From: Nocardioides psychrotolerans
Lineage (GTDB): Bacteria; Actinomycetota; Actinomycetes; Propionibacteriales; Nocardioidaceae
Assembly (NCBI RefSeq): GCF_900113685.1
Contig: NZ_FOQG01000017.1
Coordinates: forward strand, 19,628-83,627
Direction of reading: 5' to 3'
Length of the DNA stretch: 64,000 nt
Shown here: piece by piece, positions 26,459-34,273 of the stretch
Position numbering within the stretch: position 1 is the first letter of the stretch
How the letters are laid out: each line of letters opens with the position of its first letter
Translations under genes and position numbers: made by a program
The notes under the pieces: generated by a model
Database searches by the model: none
The model's input: the letters and a program-made list of their open reading frames with translations, nothing else
What the model was told of the DNA's origin: nothing

Positions 26459-27438
26459 TGGGCGCATCTCGGGTTGCGCTGGTGACCGGGGTCGCCGGCC
26501 AGGACGGGGTCTACCTCGCCCGCGAGCTGCTCTCCCGGGGCTGGCGGGTGGTGGGGACGACGCGTCCTGGGGACTCTGCGGTTGCCGCCATGTCGGTCTA
26601 CCTGTCCGGGGTCGAGGTGGTGTCGCACGACCTGCGCGACGCCTCAGGTTTTGAGGCGTTGGTCGGCGAGGTTCGGCCGTCGCGGGTCTTCAACCTCGCC
26701 GGCTTCTCGTCCGTGGGCGCGAGCTGGGACCACGCGTCCCTGGTCGAGGAGGTCAACGGGCTGGCGGTGGAGCGGATGCTGACGTCGCTCGTGGAGCTGC
26801 GCGACCGGCACGGCGACGACGTGCGGTTCTTCCAGGCCGGCTCGGCCGAGGAAACCGGCGCGGGGGCCAGCAGCCCGTATGCCGCATCGAAGACACGAGC
26901 CCGGGCAGCCGTCACGGTCGCCCGTGAGGCCTTCGGGCTGCATGCCGTCACCGCGACGCTGCACAACCACGAGAGCCCGCTGCGGCCTCAGCGGTTCGTG
27001 ACAAGGAAGATCACCCGGGCTGCGGCGTCGATCGCGTGCGGTCTCGCGGACTCGGTGTCGTTGGGCAACCTGGAGGTGTCGCGCGACTGGGGCGCGGCCG
27101 AGGACTACGTGCAGGCGATGGTCGCGATGCTCGAGCTGGACGCACCGCAGGACCTCGTCATCGCGACCGGCGTCAGCCACACGCTGCGCGACCTGCTGGA
27201 CGTGGCCTTCGAGGCGGCCGGCCTCGGCGACCCTGCGTCGTACGTCGTGCAGGACCGGGCGCTGCTGCGACCCGCTGATGCGCCGTCGTTAGTGGCGGAC
27301 ACCGAGCCCGCCCGGCGGGTGCTGGGGTGGTCCCCCTCGCTGAGCTTCGAGCAGGTGGTCGGGCACATGGTGCGCACCGACCTGGAGCGGCTGCGCTCCG
27401 GCGTGGAGGAGTCCCCCGCCTACCTGTCGCCCAGCTGA
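26458..27438 (+). CDS. GDP-mannose 4,6-dehydratase paralog
   Basis: This 326-residue extended SDR is clearly paralogous to the preceding Gmd: TGVAGQDGVYLARELLSRG, FNLAGFSSVG, GSAEETG in place of STSEMFG, SPYAASKTRARA, NHESPLRPQRFVTRKIT and SLGNLEVSRDWGAAEDYV. The catalytic Tyr and Lys and a Glu are kept, but several substrate-side residues differ. It overlaps gmd by one base (TGATG), and its 3' end overlaps the convergent thioredoxin gene by 19 bases. It may be a dehydratase for another NDP-sugar, a reductase acting on the Gmd product, or a partner subunit of Gmd. Confidence 0.85.
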   Translation: MGASRVALVTGVAGQDGVYLARELLSRGWRVVGTTRPGDSAVAAMSVYLSGVEVVSHDLRDASGFEALVGEVRPSRVFNLAGFSSVGASWDHASLVEEVNGLAVERMLTSLVELRDRHGDDVRFFQAGSAEETGAGASSPYAASKTRARAAVTVAREAFGLHAVTATLHNHESPLRPQRFVTRKITRAAASIACGLADSVSLGNLEVSRDWGAAEDYVQAMVAMLELDAPQDLVIATGVSHTLRDLLDVAFEAAGLGDPASYVVQDRALLRPADAPSLVADTEPARRVLGWSPSLSFEQVVGHMVRTDLERLRSGVEESPAYLSPS

Positions 27439-27902
27439 GCGAGGGCGTTGAGCACCTGCTCCTTGCGAGGAGCGCCGGCGGCGCGGGTGACCTCGGCGCC
27501 GTGCGCGTCGAGGATCAGCGTGGTGGGGGTGCGCAGGACCCCGACGCGTCGTACGAGCTCGAGGTGTTGCTCGGCGTCGACCTCGAGGTGGGTGACGCCC
27601 GGCACGACCTCGGCCACCTCGGTGAGGATCCGGCGGGTGGCGCGGCAGGGGGCGCAGAAGGCGCTGGAGAACTGCAGGAGCGTCGCCTTGTCGCCGAGCT
27701 GACCGGACCACTGGGTGTCAGCGAGGACGGAGGCAGGGGTCTCGGTGGGTGCTGTTGCCTGGTCTGGCTGGGGCGTCGGTGACGATTCAGCTGCACGGAC
27801 CCGGTGGGTGCCGCGGAAGCGGCCGTCGGTGAGCGCGCGGTAGCCGCCGAAGGCGAGGGCTGCCACGACGGCGATGAGGAGCACGAGCTGTCCGGGTGTC
27901 AC
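27420..27902 (-). CDS. Membrane-anchored thioredoxin-like protein
   Basis: This 160-residue protein has an N-terminal signal-anchor helix (about residues 4-22), a Ser/Pro/Thr-rich linker and a thioredoxin fold with the active site FCAPCRAT (CAPC) near residue 82 and cis-Pro in RTPTTL. It is likely an extracytoplasmic thiol-disulfide protein, equivalent to ThiX-type proteins encoded beside sulfurtransferases in mycobacteria. It starts at GTG 27902. Its 3' end runs 19 bases into the end of the second gmd-like gene on the other strand. Confidence 0.85.
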   Translation of the reverse strand: MTPGQLVLLIAVVAALAFGGYRALTDGRFRGTHRVRAAESSPTPQPDQATAPTETPASVLADTQWSGQLGDKATLLQFSSAFCAPCRATRRILTEVAEVVPGVTHLEVDAEQHLELVRRVGVLRTPTTLILDAHGAEVTRAAGAPRKEQVLNALAQLGDR

Positions 27903-27972
27903 GGGGTGGTCAACGATCCTTTGCTGACGCGCATTCCGGTGGGTGTGGTCGGGTGGTCGCCGTCAGCCGCTG

Positions 27973-28275
27973 TCAGCCGCCTGCGAAGGGGGGGAGGAAC
28001 TGGAGCTCGGAGCCCGGCGGGACCATCAGCTCGTCGGGGTCCTCGGTAGCGACGGGACGGTCGCCGAGGAGGATCGAGCAGGTGTCGAGGACAGCCATCA
28101 GGCGGGTGTCGGGGTGGAGCTTGGCGACCTGCCGAAGAACGTCGGAGAGAGATATCGGAGCGGCAACAGGGATGTCGTCCCCATCGCAACCGGCTGCAGA
28201 TCGGGCGGCAGCCCAATACCTCACGTGGATCGCCTGTGTTTCATTTAACTCGGATCGATCCGATATGTCGCTCAC
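27973..28275 (-). CDS. MoaD/ThiS family sulfur carrier protein
   Basis: This ubiquitin-like small protein of 100 residues (83 if started at the later GTG 28224) ends in Gly-Gly (FLPPFAGG), as needed for thiocarboxylate formation by an E1-like enzyme. [13 protein letters not shown] is the typical first strand and loop of MoaD-like proteins. It would carry sulfur for molybdopterin or for cysteine or another thio-compound. No MoaE, MoeB or ThiF is nearby. The start is uncertain: GTG 28275 gives a 17-residue leader that contains a DNA palindrome, so GTG 28224 deserves consideration. Confidence 0.82.
   Translation of the reverse strand: MSDISDRSELNETQAIHVRYWAAARSAAGCDGDDIPVAAPISLSDVLRQVAKLHPDTRLMAVLDTCSILLGDRPVATEDPDELMVPPGSELQFLPPFAGG
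28250..28263. promoter_or_regulatory. 14-bp perfect palindrome in the moaD-glnR divergent region
   Basis: The palindrome TCGGATCGATCCGA lies between the divergent moaD-like and glnR-like genes (or at the start of moaD if its early GTG is used). It could be an operator. No regulator that binds it can be named. Confidence 0.35.
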
Positions 28276-28358
28276 GTTTCGGTATTCTTCCCTCAGAGTT
28301 CGTCAGACCGGAGCCCAGTGTTGCGTTTCGGTCCCCGCCCCATCGGGAGGAGACCACT

Positions 28359-29099
28359 GTGAGCACCCTGCTTCTGTTGACCAGCGCGCTTCAGCCATCA
28401 GCCGAGGTCCTGCCGGGCCTGTCGTTGCTGGGCCACCACGTGAAGATCCTCGCAGCCGAGGGAAGCGCCCTCCTCGAGGCCCCCGAGGCCGACCTGTTGC
28501 TCGTCGACGCTCGACAGGACCTGGTCGGCGCGCGCGACCTCAGCCGGCTGATCCGCACCACCGGCACCGACGTGCCGGTCCTGCTCATCGTGACCGAGGG
28601 CGGCCTGTCGGTCGTCACCCACGACTGGGGCATGGACGACGTCGTGCTGCACACCTGCGGCCCGGCCGAGCTCGAGGCGCGGATCAAGCTGGCCATCGGT
28701 CGTCTCAACGCCCGCCGCGAGGCCGCGGACCCCGAGGCCCACGTCATCCGCTCCGGCGAGGTCGTCGTCGATGACGCGACCTACACCGCCAAGGTGGGCG
28801 GTCGCACTCTCGACCTGACGTTCAAGGAGTTCGAGCTCCTCAAGTTCCTCGCACAGCACCCGGGTCGCGTGTTCAGCCGCCAGCAGCTGCTGCAGGAGGT
28901 GTGGGGCTACGACTACTTCGGCGGCACCCGCACCGTCGACGTCCACGTGCGTCGTCTGCGCGCCAAGCTGGGTGTCGAGAACGAGACGCTGATCGGCACC
29001 GTGCGCAACGTCGGCTACCGGTTCGTGCTGCCGTCTAAGGAGAAGGAAGGCGCTGCTGACGTGGCGACCTTGGCCGAGCGGTCGAACGCAGACGCCTGA
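28359..29099 (+). CDS. glnR: GlnR-type orphan response regulator
   Basis: This 246-residue transcription factor has an N-terminal receiver-like domain and a C-terminal OmpR-type winged helix. The sequence is close to actinomycete GlnR (as remembered): it begins [19 protein letters not shown], includes [10 protein letters not shown] and [18 protein letters not shown], and the DNA-binding part has [20 protein letters not shown] and [18 protein letters not shown]. In known GlnR proteins the phospho-acceptor pocket is incomplete and the protein works as an unphosphorylated dimer, which seems so here. It would control nitrogen assimilation genes. GTG 28359 has gggaggag 7 bases before it. No partner kinase is in the window. 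Confidence 0.9.
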   Translation: MSTLLLLTSALQPSAEVLPGLSLLGHHVKILAAEGSALLEAPEADLLLVDARQDLVGARDLSRLIRTTGTDVPVLLIVTEGGLSVVTHDWGMDDVVLHTCGPAELEARIKLAIGRLNARREAADPEAHVIRSGEVVVDDATYTAKVGGRTLDLTFKEFELLKFLAQHPGRVFSRQQLLQEVWGYDYFGGTRTVDVHVRRLRAKLGVENETLIGTVRNVGYRFVLPSKEKEGAADVATLAERSNADA

Positions 29100-29160
29100 G
29101 GGTTTCCACAGGCACCGACCTGCACTGATTGAGCGGTAGGACGCCCGGGCACGTCCCTGC

Positions 29161-30129
29161 GTGAAGCAGGAGGACCTGGATCGCACCCTCGCCGCCCAGG
29201 ACGGCGTCGTCAGCAGACGACAGCTGCTCGCACCCAGGGCGACGAAGCCCGACCTCGACGCGATGGTGCGTCGGCGCGACCTGGCCCGGGTCCACACCGG
29301 TGTCTACGTCAATCACACCGGCGCGCTCACCTGGCGGCAACGGGCGTGGGCTGCCGTGCTCTACGCCGCCCCCGCTGCTCTCTACCTGGAGTCGGCTGGC
29401 ACGAAGCCCAGCCAGGGCGGGATCGTCCATGTCGCCGTCGACAGCGCCCGCCGAGTGCTGGCTCCGGACGGGATGCACGTGCACCGGGTCGTGGCACTGA
29501 CGGAGCAGGTGCGATGGAACCTGTCGCCGCCGAGCGTCCGCCCCGAGGACAACCTGCTGGCGCTCGTGCGCCGAGCCGGCTCCGAGACAGACGTGGTGCG
29601 GCTGATCACCGAGGAGATCTGCGGGCGGCGTACGACGGTCGAGCGGGTGGTCGTGGCCCTCGATCGACGCTCTCGCCTCCGCCGACGTGACTTCGTGCGT
29701 CAGGTGCTCGACGACGTGGCGGCAGGCACCGGCTCCGTCCTCGAGCACGGCTACCTGACCCGGGTCGAGCGCGCGCACGGCCTCCCGCCGGCCAGCCGCC
29801 AGGTCGTGCGGGAGAGCGAGGGTGGGCGGGAGTACCGCGACATCGAGTACGAGGAGTTCGGCTTGGTCATCGAGCTCGACGGAAGGCTCGCGCACGACTC
29901 CTGGGACGCGGCGGGACGCGACGCTGATCGGGACCTCGATGACCACGCGGCGGGGCGGGCGAGCGTGCGGCTGCGCTATGCGCAGGTCTTCGACCACCCC
30001 TGCCGGACCGCCGCGCGGGTGGCGGAGGTGCTGCAGCGGCGTGGGTGGACCGGAACCCCGCGCGGCTGCAGTCCTGCGTGTCAGCTCGGAAGGTCTGGCG
30101 CACCTGACACGCCGGATCCTCCGCCCTGA
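29161..30129 (+). CDS. AbiEi-like N-terminal plus DUF559-type C-terminal protein
   Basis: This 322-residue protein has an N-terminal winged-helix domain like type IV antitoxin AbiEi (LDRTLAAQDGVVSRRQLLA, then RRRDLARVHTGVYVNHTG) and a C-terminal endonuclease-like domain of the DUF559/Vsr type. The latter carries FGLVIELDGRLAHD, followed by RDADRDLDDHAAG and LRYAQVFDHPCRTAARVAEVL. Such proteins are frequent in Nocardioides-type genomes, often in several copies, and their function is unknown. No AbiEii-like toxin follows; the next gene is mshD. It may be a stand-alone regulator or nuclease. The GTG start has no obvious ribosome binding site. Confidence 0.8.
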   Translation: MKQEDLDRTLAAQDGVVSRRQLLAPRATKPDLDAMVRRRDLARVHTGVYVNHTGALTWRQRAWAAVLYAAPAALYLESAGTKPSQGGIVHVAVDSARRVLAPDGMHVHRVVALTEQVRWNLSPPSVRPEDNLLALVRRAGSETDVVRLITEEICGRRTTVERVVVALDRRSRLRRRDFVRQVLDDVAAGTGSVLEHGYLTRVERAHGLPPASRQVVRESEGGREYRDIEYEEFGLVIELDGRLAHDSWDAAGRDADRDLDDHAAGRASVRLRYAQVFDHPCRTAARVAEVLQRRGWTGTPRGCSPACQLGRSGAPDTPDPPP

Positions 30130-30155
30130 GATAGTCGATCTCTAGGGTGGCTCCC

Positions 30156-30989
30156 GTGACGTCCATGGAGGAGATCGCTGCCGAGGCCGAGGCGTTCGAC
30201 GATGCGGCAGCCGTGGATGAGGCGACCTGGCGGGCGCTGCGGCACCACCCCGAGCGGGTGCGGACGTGGGCAGGTGACGACGGGTTCGTCGCGCTCGTGG
30301 ACGGCCAGGACCTGACGCTGGTCGTCGCCCCACGGGCCCGCGGACAGGGCATCGGCCGCGCGCGACTCGTCCAGGCGCTCGAGGCGGTCGGCGAGGTCCG
30401 CCTGCTCGCGTGGTCGCACGGTGACCATCCCGCGGCGGCCGCGCTCGCTGCGGCGTACGGCTTCGAGCGGCTGCGGGAGCTGTGGGTGATGCGGCGCCCG
30501 TCCTCGCTCGCCCTGCCTGTCCTGATGGTCCCCGACGGGGTGATGGTGCGTGGCTTTGTGGAGAGCGATGCCTCGGAGGTGCTGCGGGTCAACGCCGCTG
30601 CCTTTGCGCACCACCCCGAGCAGGGCTCGATGGACGAGGCCGAGCTGGCGGAGCGGATGGCGGAGCCGTGGTTCGACCCCGCGGGCCTGCTCGTCGCGGA
30701 CGCGGGCGACGGGTCGCTGCTGGGGTTCCACTGGACCAAGCAGCACTCCCCCGCAGTGGGCGAGGTCTACGTCGTGGGGATCGATCCGGCTGCCCAGGGC
30801 CGCGGGCTCGGCAAGGTGCTGACACTGGCCGGGCTGCATCACCTCGCGGGGCTGGGCGTGGACGAGGTGCTGCTCTACGTCGAGGCCGACAACGCACCCG
30901 CAGTCGCGGTCTACGGCGGGCTGGGGTTCGCACACGCTTCCGCGGACACTCACGTGCAGTATGCGCGGGACAGGCGGCAGGCCAGCTGA
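30156..30989 (+). CDS. mshD: Mycothiol synthase
   Basis: This protein of about 277 residues has two GNAT acetyltransferase domains; it acetylates Cys-GlcN-Ins with acetyl-CoA in the last step of mycothiol synthesis. The first domain has VAPRARGQGIGRARL (CoA loop), and the second has VGIDPAAQGRGLGKVLT and YVEADNAPAVAVYGGLGF, typical of MshD. GTG 30156 has a gggtgg sequence at a good distance; GTG 30147 and ATG 30165 are alternatives. The presence of mshD marks the host as an actinobacterium. It follows glnR with one gene between, close to the order in mycobacteria. Confidence 0.93.
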   Translation: MTSMEEIAAEAEAFDDAAAVDEATWRALRHHPERVRTWAGDDGFVALVDGQDLTLVVAPRARGQGIGRARLVQALEAVGEVRLLAWSHGDHPAAAALAAAYGFERLRELWVMRRPSSLALPVLMVPDGVMVRGFVESDASEVLRVNAAAFAHHPEQGSMDEAELAERMAEPWFDPAGLLVADAGDGSLLGFHWTKQHSPAVGEVYVVGIDPAAQGRGLGKVLTLAGLHHLAGLGVDEVLLYVEADNAPAVAVYGGLGFAHASADTHVQYARDRRQAS

Positions 30990-31021
30990 GCCTCACATCA
31001 CCGATCTGACTTGAGGCTCAG
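30986..31021 (+). terminator. Inverted repeat at the end of mshD
   Basis: Arms ctgagcctca (30986-30995) and tgaggctcag (31012-31021) form a 10-bp stem with a 16-base loop, beginning at the mshD stop. An alternative stem cacatca/tgatgtg (30994-31000, 31026-31032) overlaps it. No T-run follows. Confidence 0.5.
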
Positions 31022-31304
31022 TGTCTGATGTGCGGGCAGGCAGAACCGTGCTTGAAGTGACAACGGAAGCGGCGGTTCCAACGTCGGAAAGTTCTCATGT
31101 GAGGGAGTATCCCGCCGCGCGCTGCGCTGAAATTCCATGACTAGCCCGGCCCCAGCCGTCCATGTCTTTGGGCTACGGGTTCTTCCAGACCTTGTCAGCG
31201 AAAGCTCGGCAGGCGCAGAACCAGCGACCCGACAACGCCCAAGCCTTGCGCTCGCCCCTTTGCAACGTCTGTGGCCTCGGCACCTCGCTCGCTATCCTCA
31301 TGAA
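31022..31304. other. Non-coding gap before a lipoprotein gene
   Basis: About 280 bases after the mshD hairpin contain no supported gene. A small dyad ttcc/ggaa lies near 31077. The lipoprotein promoter is expected close to its start, but no convincing core element is visible. Confidence 0.35.
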
Positions 31305-31769
31305 ATGCGACGTCTTGGTGCTCTCGTCCTCCTGCTCACTCTCACCGCGTGCAGTGGAGACTCCGACAGCGACCAGCCGAACGGCGGGGCGACTCCTCCG
31401 CAGCAGTCTGCTCCGGCGACGGCAGAGGCGCTGACGCTGACCGTCGTGCTGCGCGACATCGACGAGCCGACGGCGCTCTTCCCGCTGGAGGACCAGACCT
31501 GCACGAGCATCAACCCGTCGGAGGAGGTCGCCGCCGGGGAGTCGCCGACGCCCATGGACATCACCGTGTCGACGGTGGGCGGTGAGGAGCTCGACATGCA
31601 GGCCGTTCCCAAGACCGGCGGCACTTCGTCCGAGGAAGCTGGATGCACGTGGGAGATCACCTTCGAGGGTCTGCCGTCCAACGAGGGCTACAACGTCACC
31701 CTGCTGGGCTATGACATCGGCGCCGGCGCGAGCGCGTCACCCGGCGGGACCGTCGAGCTGAGCTTCTGA
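31305..31769 (+). CDS. Small lipoprotein of unknown function
   Basis: This 154-residue exported protein begins with MRRLGALVLLLTLTACSGD, which is a type II signal peptide with lipobox LTAC, so it should be lipid-anchored outside. A Ser/Asp/Pro/Gln linker follows, then a small beta-rich domain (LTLTVVLRDID) with two Cys (DQTCTSIN and AGCTWEITF) that may form a disulfide. I recognise no family. It stands alone between mshD and the convergent ygfZ. Confidence 0.75.
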   Translation: MRRLGALVLLLTLTACSGDSDSDQPNGGATPPQQSAPATAEALTLTVVLRDIDEPTALFPLEDQTCTSINPSEEVAAGESPTPMDITVSTVGGEELDMQAVPKTGGTSSEEAGCTWEITFEGLPSNEGYNVTLLGYDIGAGASASPGGTVELSF

Positions 31770-31860
31770 CCTGCGGTTGAGTGCAGGTCGGGTCAGGACC
31801 GTCAGGACGGGCACCAGTCCGATGACCACGGCGCGGTGGTCCTGCTTCATCGGCGGCTGC

Positions 31861-32811
31861 TCAGGTGCGCGGACGGACGTGCAGGCCGACCTCGGGGTCG
31901 ACGACGACCTCTTGGGCGGCGGGCATGTTGTCCGTGGTCAGCTGGGCGTCGAGCGCGACGTTGCGCTTGACCAGGGCAAGGGCGATCGGGCCGAGCTCGT
32001 GGTGGCGTGCGGAGGAGCCGACGACGCCGACGACCTTCTCGCCCAGCAGCAGCTCGCTGCCGCGGGTGGGGAGGCGGTTCTCGGTGCCGTCGAGGTGGAG
32101 CAGGACCAGGCGGCGCGGGGGGCGGCCGAGGGTGTGGACGCGGGCGACCGTCTCCTGGCCGCGGTAGCAGCCCTTGTCAAGGTGGACGGCGGGCCCGATC
32201 CAACCGACCTCGTTGGGGATCGTGCGGTGGTCGGTGTCGAGGCCGAGGCGGGGCTCGCCGCGGGCGATGCGCAGCGCCTCGAAGGCCCACAGCCCCGCGG
32301 GCGGTCCTGCGGCCTCGGCGAACGCGGTGAGCTGGTCGCGGGGGATGAACGCGTAGCCGGCGGTGGGGCGCCAGGTGACGGCGTACGACGACGTCTCGTC
32401 GGTGACCTCGACGCGGGTCATGAACTTCATCCGCTCGAGGAAGGCGATCAGCGGGCCGCTGGCGCCGGGCTCGGTGTGGGCGGTGAAGGACTCGCCGTCG
32501 TCGACGCCGCGGAACTCGTGCTCGACGTGGCCGGTGGGGCTGAGGACGAGGGCCTGGGTCCAGGTGCCGGGCTGGAGGTCGGTGAAGTGCTGGGTGGTGA
32601 GGTTGTGCAGCCAGGTGAGCCGGTCGGGCCCGGAGATCCGGACGACGTCGCGGTGGGAGAGGTCGACGAAGCCCTCGCCGGCCTCGAGGAAGCGCTGCTC
32701 GGTGTTGAAGGAGCCGTAGTGGGCGGCTACGGGGGCGTCGATGCCGTCGCCCGACACGGCACCGGGGAGGTGGAGCAGGGCACTCGGCTGGACACTCGGC
32801 TGGCTGGTCAT
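31861..32811 (-). CDS. ygfZ: Folate-binding protein YgfZ/GcvT-like
   Basis: This 316-residue protein is homologous to the T-protein of glycine cleavage and contains the YgfZ signature DKGCYRGQETVARVHTLG with the functional Cys. In other bacteria it supports folate-dependent repair or assembly of iron-sulfur enzymes. The N-terminal FVDLSHRDVVRISGPDRLTWLH is typical. It overlaps the upstream Fur-family gene by four bases (ATGA) and is the last gene of a nitrobindin-fur-ygfZ unit, a grouping consistent with iron or Fe-S/heme homeostasis. Confidence 0.9.
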   Translation of the reverse strand: MTSQPSVQPSALLHLPGAVSGDGIDAPVAAHYGSFNTEQRFLEAGEGFVDLSHRDVVRISGPDRLTWLHNLTTQHFTDLQPGTWTQALVLSPTGHVEHEFRGVDDGESFTAHTEPGASGPLIAFLERMKFMTRVEVTDETSSYAVTWRPTAGYAFIPRDQLTAFAEAAGPPAGLWAFEALRIARGEPRLGLDTDHRTIPNEVGWIGPAVHLDKGCYRGQETVARVHTLGRPPRRLVLLHLDGTENRLPTRGSELLLGEKVVGVVGSSARHHELGPIALALVKRNVALDAQLTTDNMPAAQEVVVDPEVGLHVRPRT

Positions 32812-33275
32812 GCGTCACAGCCTGAGGCACAGGTGCCGAAGACGGTCAGGTGGCCGACGTCCACGTTGAAGTCGTGGTCGTCGCGCAGGGTCTCGCGCAG
32901 GGTGGTCAGCACAGTAGGTCCAACGGAGGTGACGCGCCCACAATTCCGGCAGACGACGTGAAAGTGCTCGTGGTCCTTGACCGAGTGATAGGTCGGGGCG
33001 CGGTCGCTGAGGTGGGCATGACGGATCAGGCCGAGCGTCTCGAGCACCTCGAGGGTGCGGTAGATGGTGGAGATGTTGACCGCTTCCGAGGTCTTGCGGA
33101 CCTGGGCCAGGACCTGGTCGGCGGTGGCGTGACCGAGCTGCTCGACGGCGGCGAGGATCAGCTCGCGCTGCGGCGTGAGGCGGTGCCCGCTCTCGCGCAG
33201 GCGCTCGCGCCAGTCGCCGGTGCCGGTGCCGGTGCCGGTCCCCGTCTCGTGGGCGTGCTCGCTCGGCTCAGCCAC
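32808..33275 (-). CDS. Fur family transcriptional regulator
   Basis: This 155-residue metalloregulator has the winged-helix segment HRLTPQRELILAAVEQLGHATADQVLAQV and NISTIYRTLEVLETLGLI. The metal-binding part is KDHEHFHVVCRNCG, with a C-terminal CASGCDA providing a second Cys pair (structural Zn). Whether it senses iron, zinc or peroxide cannot be decided; the neighbours suggest iron or heme. The N terminus has a Gly-Thr repeat encoded by a hexamer repeat. It starts 3 bases after the nitrobindin stop and overlaps ygfZ. Confidence 0.88.
   Translation of the reverse strand: MAEPSEHAHETGTGTGTGTGDWRERLRESGHRLTPQRELILAAVEQLGHATADQVLAQVRKTSEAVNISTIYRTLEVLETLGLIRHAHLSDRAPTYHSVKDHEHFHVVCRNCGRVTSVGPTVLTTLRETLRDDHDFNVDVGHLTVFGTCASGCDA
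33216..33239 (-). repeat. Four gccggt hexamers in the Fur-family gene
   Basis: Four perfect tandem copies (plus strand gccggt) encode Thr-Gly repeats near the N terminus of the Fur-family protein. Copy-number change would lengthen or shorten the unstructured leader in frame. Confidence 0.85.
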
Positions 33276-33278
33276 GGG

Positions 33279-33773
33279 TCACCGTCGCTGCAGCTTGGCC
33301 CAGGTGTGCGGCTGGAGGGCCTCACCCATGGCGGCCATGTCGTAGGCGTAGAGGAGGTCGCCGTCGACGTTGCCGTAGAGGCGGTGGCCGGCGACGTACT
33401 CCTTGGCGGTGTGCGTGCGCACCACCGCGTCGGTGCTCAGCTCGAGCTTGCCGGACTCGGCGGTGCCGTAGTAGATCTCCACGAAGCCCGTGTTGTGCGT
33501 CAGAAGCAGCTCGACGTGGCCCTCGGGCAGACAGCGCAGGAAGCCGGTCTCGAGCGCACCGTCGCGGACCTTCTCGCCGGCCTCGTCGATGATCCACGCA
33601 CGCGCCATGTAGTGGAAGAACGGGCGCCCGTCGTGGGTGAAGATCAGCTCCTGGCCGAACTGGTAGGGCTCGATCGTGGGGTAGTCGCCGTGCCCGTTGC
33701 CGGCCCACGTGCCGAGCATCCACGCCACGGGGCCGCACTGGGGATGGAGGTTGTCAGGGAACTGGAAAGCCAC
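33279..33773 (-). CDS. Nitrobindin/FABP-like heme-binding protein (DUF1794)
   Basis: This 164-residue lipocalin-like beta-barrel of the actinobacterial nitrobindin family shows the first-strand motif LGTWAGNGHGDYPTI (GxWxGxGxGxYPxI) and the C-terminal ALQPHTWAKLQR, where His is the proximal heme ligand. The M. tuberculosis homolog is Rv0813c. It may scavenge reactive nitrogen species or carry a fatty-acid-like ligand. GTG 33773 is the start; it is divergent from the DsrE gene with only about 22 bases between. Confidence 0.9.
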   Translation of the reverse strand: MAFQFPDNLHPQCGPVAWMLGTWAGNGHGDYPTIEPYQFGQELIFTHDGRPFFHYMARAWIIDEAGEKVRDGALETGFLRCLPEGHVELLLTHNTGFVEIYYGTAESGKLELSTDAVVRTHTAKEYVAGHRLYGNVDGDLLYAYDMAAMGEALQPHTWAKLQRR

Positions 33774-33795
33774 TCCCCCAGCCTAGTCTGTGCGC

Positions 33796-34173
33796 ATGTC
33801 GCGCTCCCCCGCCCGCAAGCTGGTCGTCAAGGTCACCTGCGGCACCGATGACCCCGAGCGCGCCAACCAGGCGTTCACGGTCGCCGCTGCTGCGTGTGCT
33901 TCTGGTGTCGCGGTGTCGCTGTGGTTGACCGGTGAGGCCGTCTTCCTGGGGGTGCCGGGTGCTCCCTCGCTGGGCCTCGAGCACGCGACGCCGGTGGCCG
34001 ACCTGCTCGCGGTGGTGCTGGCGGCTGAAGCGGGTGAGGTGACGGCGTGCTCGCAGTGCGTCGTACGACGGGGGCTCGGGCAGGCCGACCTGCTGCCGGG
34101 GGTGCGGGTCGCCGGTGCGGCGGTGTTCGCCGAGGAGATCCTGATGCCTGACGTGCAGGCGATCGTCTACTGA
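33796..34173 (+). CDS. DsrE family protein
   Basis: This protein of about 125 residues is of the DsrE/DsrF-like sulfur-relay fold: LVVKVTCGTDDPERANQAF at the N terminus, VAVSLWLTGEAVFL in the middle, and a Cys-containing VTACSQCVVRRGL loop where the persulfide-carrying Cys would lie. ATG 33796 is chosen over GTG 33790. It could handle sulfur with the other thiol proteins of the region, but this is inferred from the fold only. Confidence 0.82.
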   Translation: MSRSPARKLVVKVTCGTDDPERANQAFTVAAAACASGVAVSLWLTGEAVFLGVPGAPSLGLEHATPVADLLAVVLAAEAGEVTACSQCVVRRGLGQADLLPGVRVAGAAVFAEEILMPDVQAIVY

Positions 34174-34233
34174 GCTGTGGCTTCTCGGCTGGGTCTCGAC
34201 GCGGGTGGCCTGGTCCGCCTTCCGCCTGTAGGC

Positions 34234-34251
34234 CTCCCCTCATCAGGGGAG
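34234..34251 (+). terminator. Short hairpin upstream of the coiled-coil gene
   Basis: ctcccct/aggggag with loop catc (34234-34240, 34245-34251) lies between the DsrE gene and the coiled-coil gene. It could end dsrE transcription. The stem is short. Confidence 0.35.
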
Positions 34252-34273
34252 ACGAACCACTAGGCTCGTCTCG

